A DNA stretch of 64,000 bases from Tachypleus tridentatus (Eukaryota > Arthropoda > Merostomata > Xiphosura > Limulidae), in the NCBI RefSeq assembly GCF_004210375.1, contig NC_134830.1, positions 49,295,094 to 49,359,093 of the forward strand, given 5' to 3'. Of the stretch, positions 35,491-48,500 are shown piece by piece. A program made the position numbers and the translations under genes. Every line of letters starts with the position of its first letter. The stretch's first letter is position 1. The notes under the pieces were generated by a model. That model worked only from the letters and a program-made list of their open reading frames with translations, searched no databases and was not told where the DNA came from.

Positions 35491-36481
35491 GTATTGTGTA
35501 ATGTATAGATGTATTGTTGTGTATCCTATGTAACGTGGAATATATTAGGTAACATATTGTTTATAATGTAGACGTTCTATTGTGTACTCTATGTGTTATA
35601 TTGAATAGCCTAGTTATACGCAGATCTTAATTTATGATATAACACCTAATTGTACGATATAACGTATATATGTGATTTAATTTGTATTTGTAGATTATAA
35701 CGTACATGATTCAGTTTGTAAATGTACACAATGTACGTTTTCCCTGACTCACTTTATATGTACACAAATTACACATTGGACCTAAAAACACAAGCTTAAA
35801 ATAGCTAAAAGAAAACTCAAAACCCATAATTATATTTAAATCACCAACGCAATATTCTAGGAGGGAAGAGTTTGACGTCACATTGATTGTATTCGTTTAC
35901 AAGAGAATGGAGAAGTGAACATTTAGAACCGAATCGTGTTCCAACATTACAATTGTAATTACTGTAATAATATTCCTTTCACTTTACAGTTCGAAATTTC
36001 TGCTACGTATTAGTTTCCACACTATTAAAATCTTCAAACGTGATACCTGTTTTTCAGGCTAAATGTTGCATCTTGAGATGTTTGTGATTATCCAAGTCCT
36101 CAGGGCTGTTCGTAACGAACGTTTCGGTAAAAAAATTTTTGATTACTAACAGTGAGCGTCATGTTTAATACCGTATTATGATTTCTAGTTCTAATATTTC
36201 ATTCTATCCGAACTAGCAACACGACGCCATCTATCAGTGTGATATATAATAAACAAACATTTTAATATTTAATTAGAGATTGTATTAAGATTAATTGTTC
36301 TGTTGTGCAGAATATTCTCATCTTCATGTTTTATATTAACGTGTGCTGTAAAATTTCATCTCATTGTCAAAGGTAATTACTAGAAACTGCTCGGTTAATT
36401 ATAATGTAATTTAGATGTTTATGTTAGAGTGCTTGCAACACTTTATCACGAACAGTTCTTTGTGTGTTTTTTTCGTTCCAG
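35491..36481. other. Intergenic / upstream region of the class B GPCR
   Basis: Around 35491-35720 there are weak repeats of TATTGTGTA- and ATATAACGTA-type motifs. The rest is unique. A leader exon of the receptor gene could be here or further left, but I cannot place it. Confidence 0.4.
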
Positions 36482-36517
36482 GTATACGAGAGTAACGTGC
36501 TCCTCGAAGCCCTCCCG

Positions 36518-36547
36518 ATGACAAAACTTGCAACAATTATTAAACTG
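36518..36547 (+). CDS. Class B GPCR, coding exon 1 (start of signal peptide)
   Basis: The exon probably begins at 36482 after TTTTCGTTCCAG, so 36482-36517 is leader sequence. ATG at 36518 opens ten codons (MTKLATIIKL) ending at the donor CTG then GTAGGT in phase 0. The frame is open upstream to the acceptor, but only this ATG gives a clean signal peptide when joined to exon 2. Confidence 0.75.
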
Positions 36548-39500
36548 GTAGGTCGTTTTTATTTCGTTACGTTAGTTTTCAAACACTCCAACAGGTCTAG
36601 TAAGTTCTGGTGGTGCATTTATTATTCATGTCTTCTTCTTGTCTGACACCTGTTTTTATTTAAGTTTAAATATTTATAACAAATATCCAGATGATGCGAT
36701 GAAATTCATGGGGAGGGGAGCAGGCCAGCTGCAAAGTTGAGAAAAATCAGGCCGTATATACATCCTCTCTCTCTCTCTTTGTCGGGCCCGGCATGGCCGG
36801 GTGGTTAAGGCACTCGACTCGTAATCTGAGAGTCGCGGGCTCAAATCCCCGTCACACCAAACATGCTTGCCCTTTCAGCCATGAGCGCGTTATAATGTGA
36901 CGGTTAATTCAATTATTCGTTGGTGAAAGAGTAGCCCCAGAGTTGGCGGTGGGTAGTGATGAAAAGCTGCCTTCCCTCTAGTCTTACACTGCTAAATTAG
37001 GGACGGCTAGCGCATATAGCCCTCGTGTAGGTTTGAGCGAAATTTAAAAAACAAACTATCTTTGTCTCTTTCTTCACATATAGGTATAGGTTTGGGTTTT
37101 TTAAGGGCAAACCGCTATGGAAGAGTGTTTATTCGGTGATGCTAGACCTTTCCAAGCCGTTTATAGGTTTTACTCCTGTAAGTTACACTTGATGGATAGC
37201 AAACATGATATTAGAAATAACTAGTAGTTTGTACCATCAGGAAGACATAAAGATTTCGTCTTCCCAAATACAAACAAATGGGAGAATCCGTTACTTCATT
37301 ACAAATTGGTGTCACAACCCACGGTATCGTATCCTAAACCCCCCATTTGATATTGGTAGGGTTATTTGTATCGTACGTGTCAAACACCACAGACGTCATG
37401 AAAGTTAGACAATTAAAATAAATATGTCCTGCATAATCAAGTTGTGCCTCATATCGATTCTGAACACACACACAACCTTCGTTAATTGACGTTTACCAGT
37501 TAAATACAGATAAACACTACTGTTATCGTGCTCTATGTGTTAATATCTTAAAATATCATTGTGCTATATGCTGCTGTGTGTGTTAATATCTTAAAATATT
37601 ATTGTGCACTATACTGCTATGTGTTTTAATATCTTAAAACATTATTGTGCACTATACTGCTCTGTGTTTGAATATCTTGAAACGTTTTGTGCTTCATACT
37701 GCTTTGTGTGTTAATATCTTAAAAATTTATTGTGCTCTATACTGTTTTTGTGCATAAATATATTAAAACATTATTGTGCTCTATACTGCGCTATTTTTAA
37801 TAACTTAAATCCTATTATGCTCTAACTTTTTCATATGTTGATACTATCAGTCAGTGTAATTTTTACACTAATTTTATACGTTATAATAGGTTATAAGACA
37901 CCATAATCTCCATATATCAAGCTAACACAACTTTGTATCACGTGCTGATTTTATGTATAATAGTTTACACAGTAAGTTCGTGTCTATAGGACAAACGACA
38001 TAATTTCTATCTTCTAGCTTTCCTTAGTGGTCACCGGTGTGAAGACAACCAATTTAACTGACCACGGGAGTGTTTATTGCCGCACTGAGAGAAATCATGG
38101 GTCGTACTTGACATTACAGGATTACCACGATGACACCTGTGCCCGCTGTTACCACTACTTACCAAAGTGGTCTTTTCTTAACGAGTCAACAGCATTTCGG
38201 TAAATTTAACTTTCATGTTTATTATACTCTTCCAACAAATAATTGTCGCCTGGTTGCGCGTCGAAGGGCAAATTTTGTTCAATAAACGAAGAAGAGGATG
38301 AAACGTACATTTTGAATACAACTTATGGTTCGAAAATTTTTAAATCAAAATCAGGATATAAAAAATTATTTGACAAGAAAACGTAACTAAAGTAATGAAA
38401 ATAAACGATAATTCAGGTTCAATATTTGTTCGAATTTGTGGTGTAAAAGTTGTTAAGGTGGATGTGTTGTCAAAGTCTTCAGATTGTGAATTAAATGGTT
38501 CATGGTTCAAGACCTGACCCTAATAACTAGGTCATGTCCATAAGCTAGTTTAAAGGTTATCTGTAATAACAACTTTTAAAATTGTTATTGAGTTTCAAAT
38601 ATACATTTCAAACAAGTTATTCTTAAATGCAACGACATTAATTGTTTAAAATAACATTCACATAAAATATTAGTAACCATAACAATATTAGTTGTTTAAA
38701 ATAATATTTATATTAAAATATTGGAAAGCATAACAATACCAGTTGTTCAAAAATTTGACATCAAAATATTGATAACCATAACAATATCAATTGTTTAAAA
38801 TCACATATCAGTTAAATTATTTGGAACAATAACAATATCAGTTCTTTAAAATAACATTTATATCAAAATATTGGTAATCATAGTAATATTAGTTTTTCAA
38901 AATAACACATAAATAAAACTATTTGTAACCATTACGATATCAGTAGTTCAAAATAACATTTACTTAAAAATATTGTTAACCAAAACGATATCAATTGTTT
39001 AAACTCGCATATCCATTAGAATGTTTGTAACCATAACAATATCAGTTCTTTAAAATAACATTTACATAAAAATATTGGTGAACATAACGAAATCTCTCAT
39101 CAAAATAACATTCATATTAAAATATTGGAAACTATAACGATATCAGATGTTCAAAATTAACATTTACATCAAGATATTTTTAAACACAATGATATCATTT
39201 GTTCAAAATAACTTTACATTGAAATATTGGTAAGCATGACGATACTAGCAGTTAAAAATAACATTTACAGTAAATTTTTTGATATCATAAGTATATCAAT
39301 TGTTCAAAATAACAATTGCACCAAAATGTTGATAACCATAACGATATCAATTCTTTAAAATGACATATCCATTAACATATTTACAACGATAACGATATCA
39401 CCTCGACCCGGCATGGCCAAGCGTGTTAAGGCGTGCTCCTCGTAATCTGAGGGTCGCGGGTTCGCATCCCCGTCGCGCCAAACATGCTCGCCCTTTCAGC

Positions 39501-42500
39501 CGTGGGGGCGTTATAATGTGACGGTCAATCACACTATTCGTTGGTAAAAGAGTAGCCCAAAGTCGGCGGTGGATGGTGATGACTAGCTGCCTTCCCTCTA
39601 GTCTTACACTGCTAAATTAGGGACGGCTAGCACAGATAGCCCTCGAGTAGCTTTGTGCGAAATTCAAAAACAAACAAACAAAACAATATCACTTCTTTAA
39701 AATAGCATTTATAGCAAAATATTGGTAATCATAACAATGTCAGTTGTGTAAAATAACACTAAAAATCAAAATATTGGTAACCTTAACGATATCAATTGTT
39801 CAAAATAACCTTTACATAAAATATTGGAAAGTATAAGTATATCAGTTGTTCAAAATAACTATTACATCAAAATATTCATAACCCTAACAATATCAACTGC
39901 TCAGAATCACATATACATTAATATATTTGCAACCATAAAAATATCAGTTCTTTAAACTAACATTTACATCAAAATATTTCTAACGACAGCGGTATAATTT
40001 GTTCAAAAACCATTTACTTTAAAATATTGGTAAGCATAACGATATTAGTTCTTTAAAGCAACATTTACATTGAAACTTTGGTAACCGTAAAGATAACAAT
40101 TAAAAATAACAATTGCATCAAAATATTGATAACCATAACATTATCAATTGTCTGAAAGCTTATATCAGTTAAAATATTTGCAACCGTAACAATATCAGTT
40201 CTTCAAAAGAACATTTAAATCAAAATAATGGAAACCTTAACGACATCATTTGCTCAAAATAACATTTTTGTTAAAATATTATAAGTATAACGATATCAGT
40301 TGTTTAAAATAACATTTACATCAAAATATTGGTAATTATAACGATATTACTTGTTTAATGTAACATTTACATCAAAATATTGGTAATTATAACGATATTA
40401 GTTGTTGAAAATAACATTTATATAAAAATACTGATAACTGTAACAATATCAGTATTCCAAAATAACATTTACCTCATAATATTAGTAACCATAACGACAT
40501 CAGTTGTCCAAAATAGCATATACCTCAAAATATTGGCAACCATAATGATATCATTTCTTCAAAACAACTTTTACATTAAAATATTGTTAAGCATAAAGAT
40601 ATCTCTTGATTAAAATAACATTTACATCAAAACATTGGTAACTGTAACGATATGACTTTTTTAAAATAATATTTACATTAAAATATTTGTAACCATAATG
40701 ATATCAGTTGTTTAATATAACATTTGCATTAAGATATTGGTAACCGTAAAGATAATATTTTTTTCCTAATAACATTTACATTAGAATATTGGTAACCATA
40801 ACGACATAAATTGTTTAAAATAATGTTTGCATTAAAATTTTCGTAACCGTAAAGATATTATTTTTTGAAAATAACATTAAAATATTTATAACCATAACGA
40901 TATCATTTGTTCAAAATAACATGAACATCAAAATATTTGTAACCATAACGATATCAATTGCTCAAAATAACCTGTGCATCAAAATATTGGCAACCATAAC
41001 GATATGAGTTGTTTAAAATAATACTTACATTAAAATATTGGTAATCATAACGATATGAGTTGTTCAAAGTAACATTTACATTAACATTTTGGTAACAATA
41101 ACGATATTAGTTGTTAAAAACAATATTATATTAAAATATTGATAACCAAATGATATCATTTGTTCAAAAATAACATTTATATTAAAATTTGGTAGCCATA
41201 ACTATATCAGTTGTTAAAAATAACATTTACATAAAAATGCTGGTAACCATAACGATATCACTTGTCCAGAATTACATTTACATTAAAATACTGGTAATCA
41301 AAACGGTGTCAGTTGTTCAAAATAACATTCACATTAAAATATTTTTAACCATAACAATATCAGTAATCCAAATAAAATTTCAATCAAAATATTGGTAACT
41401 GTAACAATATCAATTGCTCAAATAACATTTACATCAAAATATTGGCAACCATAACGATATCAATAATTTAAAATCATATATACATCAAAATATTCGCAAC
41501 CACAACGATATCAGTTCTTTGAAATAACATTTACATTAAAATATAAAGATATCAGTTGTTAAAAATAACATTTACATCAAAATATTGGTAACCGTAACGA
41601 TATCAGTTGCTCAAAATAATATTTACATCAAAATATTGGTAAGCATGCCGATATCAGTTGTTCAAAATAACATTCACATTAAAATATTGGTAATTATAAC
41701 AATATGAGTTGTTCAAAATGACTTTTAAATCAAAATATTGGTAACCGTAACGATATCAGTTTTTTCAAAATAACATTTACATTAAAATATTTTTAACCAT
41801 AACGATATCAGATGTTTAAAAGAACGTATTTAGGTGGTTGTTTGTCTCAGAGAAGAGATGTTTTACAGACATCCTATACTGAATCGAAAGTGAACCAATT
41901 AAGAGTAATATGAACCAGCTGTTTGTGCGATGGTCATTATAAAGTTTTTTGCATGTTGTTTTCTGATTAATTTGTTTTAATTGAATATGGCCCTTGTGGA
42001 CTGAAAAGAAACTGTATTGGATTGAAATAGTAGAAGAACATCGTATCTCTCTTCAATTATGTATTATAAATTTGCATCGAAAAAGAAACATTATGTTAAA
42101 ATAATAATGGTATGTGTAATGCCAATAAATATGAACTTCATTATTGGTGTTATTCTAAGAACGTTGTTTGTGTTTGTTTGCTTTTTAATTTCGCGCAAAG
42201 CTACACTAGGGCTATCTACGCTAGCCGTCCCTAATTTAGCAGTGTAAGACTAGAGGGAAGGCTGCTAGTCGTCACCACCCACCGCCAACTATTAGGCTTC
42301 TCTTTTACCAACGAATAGTGGGATTGACCGCACATTATAACATCCCCACGACTGAAAGGGCGAGCATGTTTTGTGCGATCGGGATTTAAACCCGCGACCC
42401 TCAGATTACGAGTCGAACGCCTTAACCCACCTAGCTATGCCAGGCCCGTTGTTTGTGAAGAAACTCGTATATGATACGGTATAAATACGTATTTGGCACG

Positions 42501-45500
42501 CATAACCTTTGTACTAATAGTGGTATCGCCAAACATTATGTGAAAGAACATTGGATACTAGAAGCAGATGAATATCTTATTCGATGTTTGAATATGTGTA
42601 AAATTTGTTTCTCAAAAATGTTAACTGACGTAACGAACAAAGGAAACTTATTTTTAATATAATATTTTAATTAGCCTTGAACTGGTACTAAACTTATTAA
42701 AAGCTATCGACTATATTTGGTTTAACTCATGTTTCATTTGGTACACGTGTAAGAACGTAAATCTTTATTTTATTTCAATTTATAGTAAGTAAGATTAGAG
42801 TTTACTTATTATAAAAACTGTACATTGCGATAAAATATGATTTATCAGCACGTAAACTCCAAACGAAACTTAAATCTTTGTCTAGTGCATATTTTCAAAG
42901 TTCTGTCTAAACCGTTGTATGTAATAGAACTGTTGCTGTGGTGGATTGCAGTGACAAGGAGTTTCTTTTTTATAAACTCATGTTTCGTGATACGAACCCT
43001 TCATCTTAGAAACCCTTCCGAATTTTCTCCAGTTTTATCTAAAGTTCGAGTTGATATTTATTTTGACTTACCGTTTTCATATCAAGATCGTTTCAAACAC
43101 AGTTTTCAAAGAAAGTCATAAAAAATAAGTAACGAGAGAAATACTTTAGTTCCAGATTTGTCTAATTCGATTTATTTCTATCTTCAACTGTTATCATTAA
43201 ATCGTATATTCATTAGTTTCATAACATCTAACAATTACTATAACATTTCTAGTTTAGTATCCAGATCACATATAATATAGTTACTAGTTTGTGGGCCTTC
43301 AGAAACTTATTTTAAAGTAATAGCTTTAACCAAATTTGATTGAGTTCCCTTTTTAATCCTCGAGTAGATTGTTTTTCTATTTATCAACGTTCTTTGTTCG
43401 AAATCAATAACATGTTTCACGTTTAATATAATTTTCTTTGTATTCCTTTGTAACCACATAGCCCAGTTGTTATACCTTATTTCTCCGTTTTGTGAGTTTC
43501 CTTCAACCTTCAACATCCATTTCTTAATCTTATGTAAACAATACTCTATTTCCTTCTTTAGATATAATCTACCCTTTGTAAGGAGTAAAGTTTATTTATA
43601 ATAACCCAGCACGTTTAACTGAAGTAACCCTCTTTTCAGTTTACTCGTTTGTCTTGAAGCTTTGGCTGTGTAAAATTAAGCACAAAGCTGCACAATGGGC
43701 TATTTGTACTCTGCCCATCACAAGTATCGAAATCACGTTTTTCGCGGTGGAGTCCGCAGACATTCCGCTGTGCCACTGGGGGGCGTGTCTTGCAGCTATT
43801 ATCTCGTTATTAAATTTATAAATACAAGTTATCAATATTTGTGTAATTTTCAAATCCAATAAAGAACTGGAACACGTTTTCTATTCACACAATTAAAATA
43901 TATGTACTAAAGCAGTTAATATCTATTTAAAAACAGTCTAATATTCCTATATCTTTACGAATTCCTTACATTGTCAGTAATTATATACTTCTTGCAAGAC
44001 ACGTGATATGGCGTTTCTACATTACTTACACAACTACAGAGAAAACCGCTAAGCAAAAACAATCACCGCAAACTCTTGCGCTACTCTTTACCTACGAAGA
44101 TTGTTTGTTTGGTTGTTTTTGAATTTCGCACAAAGCTACTCGAGGGCTATCTCCGCTAGCCGTCCCTAATTTAGCAGGGTAAGACTAGAGGGAAGGCAGC
44201 TAGTCATCACCACCCACTGCCAACTCCTGGGCTACTCGTTTACCAATGAATAGCGGAATTGACTGTCACATTTTAACACCCCCACGGCTAAAAGGGCGAG
44301 CATGTTTGGCGCGATGGGGATGCGAACCTGCGACCCTCAGATTACGAGTCGCACGCCTTAACACGTTTGGCCATGCCGGGCCCGCGTACGAAGAGTGTTA
44401 ATGAACGTCAAATTGTAACGTCTCCACAAGTGAAAGAATCGAGTGTGTTCGATAAAAGGGTTCGATCCCGCGAGCTGCAGATTACTAGTCAAATGCCTTA
44501 ACCTATCAGGCTATACTAGGCCTTTTAGCACCACGACATGTCGGCCCTTCTGATTTAATAAATGGTAGAATAACTCGGGAGATGTTAAAATTCTGTTAAT
44601 ATATTTAGTACAAGTAATAAAAATCGTGATCAACAGATACAGCTTAAACTTATTGTTGACAACATATTAGAGTTCATTTAAATTACGTCTGCTACAATAT
44701 AACGTTTACTAATATTAAATCAGCTCTCTTCGCTAATATTTTATAGTTGTTTAGTTGGGTATCGACAGTGGTTATATCAGTAATGAAAAATTTTAACTTG
44801 AATCTCTGTATTCGTTAATCCTCAAAAAAAAAAAAAAATTTTATTCTGATATGAACTTCAACAAACGAATCTAGCTCGAAAACTGTTTACATTCTGTTAT
44901 CTGACAAACAAGATGGAAGTAGTTAGTACAAGCTGCTTATACCGGTTTTCTGACAAACAAGATGGAAGTACTCAGTAGAAGCTATTTATACCTTGTTATA
45001 AGACAAACAAGATGGGTGTACTCACTAGAAGCTATTTATACCCTGTTAACTGATAAACAAGATGGAAGTAATTAGTATAAGCTATTCATATTCTGTTGTC
45101 TGACAAACAACATGGAAGTACTCAGTCGAAGCTATTTATACCCTGTTATCTGACAAACAAGATGATGCTAGTTAGTAGAAGCTATTTATACCCTGTTATA
45201 TGACAAACAAGATGGAATTACTCAGTAGAAGCTGTTTATACGTTGTTATATGACAAACAAGATGGAATTACTCAGTAGAAGCTGTTTATACGTTGTTATC
45301 TGATAAACAAGATTGAAGTACTCAGTGGAAGCTGTTTATACGTTGTTATCTGATAAACAAGATTTAAGTACTCAGTGGAAGCTATTTATACCTGAATATC
45401 TGACAAATAAAATGCAATTACTTGGTAGAAGCTATACTCTTCAAAAAAAGAAACGCAAAAGGCAAAATTTGAGACATATTGTTAACAAGTTTATTCCGTG

Positions 45501-48500
45501 TAGTTCTGTATGACATATATGAAACTTTGTACATTCACTGCTGAACATCCAAAGTCTGCAAAGGCGAAGTCCACGCTCACTAGGTGAAGTTTAACGTCAC
45601 TGAACATCAATAACGAGTATGCCCCCCGTGAGCATCAATAACTGCTTGGCATCTCCTGCCCATGGAAGCGATGAGATGACGAATCACATCCTGTTGAATG
45701 GCTGTCTACTCAGCCTGCAAAGCTGCTGCAAGCTGAGGTAGAGTCTGCGGTTGAGGTTGTCACCGTCGCAGACGTCGGTCCAACTCGTCCCAAAGATGTT
45801 CGATGGGGTTTAAATCTGGTGATCTAGAGGGCCAGGGAAGAACGTTGATGTTGTGGTGTCTCAATAAGACAGTGGTGAGTCGGGCTGTGTGAGGACGGGC
45901 GTTGTCATGTTGAAAAACGTCGTTGACGTTCACCATGATGGGTTGCACATGGGGCCTAAGAATCTCGTAGACGGTTGCGTACGGTATGATCGGAAATCCT
46001 ACGCAGCCCTGGTAAGGTTGAGGCAGTAGACGTCGCAGTGCTGGTACTATCCCGAAGGTGACGTAATCGGATGTTGCGATCTTGTGTGGGCGTGGTCACA
46101 CGAGGTCTGCCAGATCGTGGACGGTCACAAGTTGATCCATGTTGTTGGTGACGATTCCATAGCCTTGTGATGGTGCTTGGGTGGACATTCACAGCTCTGG
46201 CAACATCTGATCGAGATTTTCCTGCTTCCAAGCGACCAATGGCGTTGTTGCGTTGTGCTTCAGTCAGTCTTGGCATAACTGTATTGCGTGTCGGTGGCTT
46301 AACACTAAGCTATGGAAACCGAGAACCCGTCACTTTTATAGGGATTTTGCACATGTTGTACTTGCAGAACATGCAGATCTCTCAAACAAATTTATTGGAC
46401 ACGAATGCGTTTTGGCGAAAAATCCGATGTTTTCCTCCGTTTTCAAAGTGCACAACTTTTATTGTCATTTTGGTCTGACAATCAGTGCCTTAACACGTGT
46501 AACACCACATACTCTAAGCTTGTAACGTTATTACATATATTTCTCTTTAAAATAACTAAAATATCCCTTTTGCGTTTCTTTTTTTGAAGAGTATATTTAT
46601 ACTTTGTTATCAGACAAACAAGATGGAAGTACTCAGTAGAATCCTTTATACTCTGTTATCTGACAAACAAGATTGAAGTAGTTAGTAGAAGCTATTTATA
46701 CTCTGTTATCTGGCATATAAGATGGAAGTACTCAGTGGAAGCTGTTTATGCCCTGTTATCTGAGAAGCAACATGGCATTACCCAGTAGAAGCTATTTACA
46801 CTCTGTTATCTGATAAACAAGATAGAAGTACTTCGTGGAAGCTGTTTATACCTGGATATCTGACAAACAAGATGGAGGTACTCAGTCGAAGCTATTTATA
46901 CCCTGTTATCTCTGTTATCTGACAAACAAAATGGAATTAATTAGTAGAAGCTATTTGTACTCTGTTATCTACAAACAAGATGGAAGTATTCAGTGGAAGC
47001 TGTTTATACCTGTATATCTGACAAACAAGATGTATCTACTCAGTGTGAGCTGTTTATACCTGGATATCTGACAAACAAGATGGAAATACTCGGTGGAAGC
47101 TGTTTATACTCTAACAAACGAGATGGAAGTACTCAGTGGAAGCTATTTATACCTAGTTATCTCTGTTATCTGACAAAGATGGAATAAGATGACTCCTCAG
47201 ATAAGCACTAGTTTGTTGACAACATTGCGTTAATTTAATGGAAACAAAAGCAAGGAGAATGGTATTAAATAAAATGAACTAAAGCTATTTCTCACGTCTT
47301 CTCTATCCTGTATGTAAGTATACACAAACACGTCTTCTCTATCCTGTATGTAAGTATACACAAACACGTCTTCTGTATCTTGTATGTAAGTATACACAAA
47401 CACGTCTCCTGTATCCTGTATGTATGTATACACAAACACGTCTTCTCTATCCTGTATGTAAGTATACATAAACACGTCTTCTCTATCCTGTATGTAAGTA
47501 TACACAAACACGTCTTCTCTATCCTGTATGTAAGTATACACAAACACGTCTTCTGTATCCTGTATGTAAGTATACATAAACACGTCTTCTCTATCCTGTA
47601 TGTAAGTATACACAAAAACGTCTTCTCTATCCTGTATGTAAGTATACACAAACACGTCTTCTCTATCCTGTATGTAAGTATACACAAACACGTCTTCTGT
47701 ATCTTGTATGTAAGTATACACAAACACGTCTTCTCTATCCTGTATGTAAGTATACACAAACACGTCTTCTGTATCTTGTATGTAAGTATACACAAACACG
47801 TCTTCTCTATCCTGTCCTGTATGTACAAACACGTATACACAAACACGTCTTCTGTATCCTGTATGTAAGTATACACAAACACGTCTTCTCTATCCTGTAT
47901 GTAAGTATATCACAAACACGTCTTCTCTATCCTGTATGTAAGTATACATAAACAAACATCCTGTGTAACACGTCCTGTATGTAAGTATACACAAACACGT
48001 CTTCTTTATCCTGTATGTCTTCTCTATCCTGTAGTATATACACAAACACGTCTTCTGTATCCTGTATGTATACACAAACACGTCTTCTCTATCCTGTATG
48101 TAAGTATACATCCTGTATGTAAGTATACAAAACACGTCTTCTCTATCCTGTATGTAAGTATACACAAACACGTCTTCTTGTATGTAAGTATACACAAACA
48201 CGTCTTCTCTCCTGTATGTAAGTATACATCCTGTAAACACGTCTTCTTCTATCCTGTATGTATGTAATCCTGTATGTAAGTATACACAAACACGTCTTCT
48301 GTATATACAAAACACGTCTTCTGTATCTCTATCCTGTATGTAAGTATACACAAACACGTCTTCTCTATCCTGTATGTAAGTATACACAAACACGTCTTCT
48401 CTATCCTGTATGTAAGTATACAAACAACACGTCTTCTATGTATCCTGTATGTAAGTATACACAAACACGTCTTCTCTATCCTGTATGTAAGTATACACAA

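Larger units (their letters stand above)
44885..47185. repeat. 50-bp minisatellite split by a Tc1-like element
   Basis: The 50-bp unit contains CTGACAAACAAGATGGAAGT and GAAGCTATTTATACCCTGTT. Copies lie at 44885-45436 and 46592-47185, about 11 on each side. The insertion occurred inside one unit at its GCTATTTATAC segment. Confidence 0.95.

Noticed and set aside
42837..43121. 94-codon plus-strand frame in receptor intron 2
   Set aside because: No recognisable domain; not in phase with flanking exons; probably chance.
46167..46587. Plus-strand frames over the second Tc1 element
   Set aside because: Antisense shadows of its transposase and terminal region.
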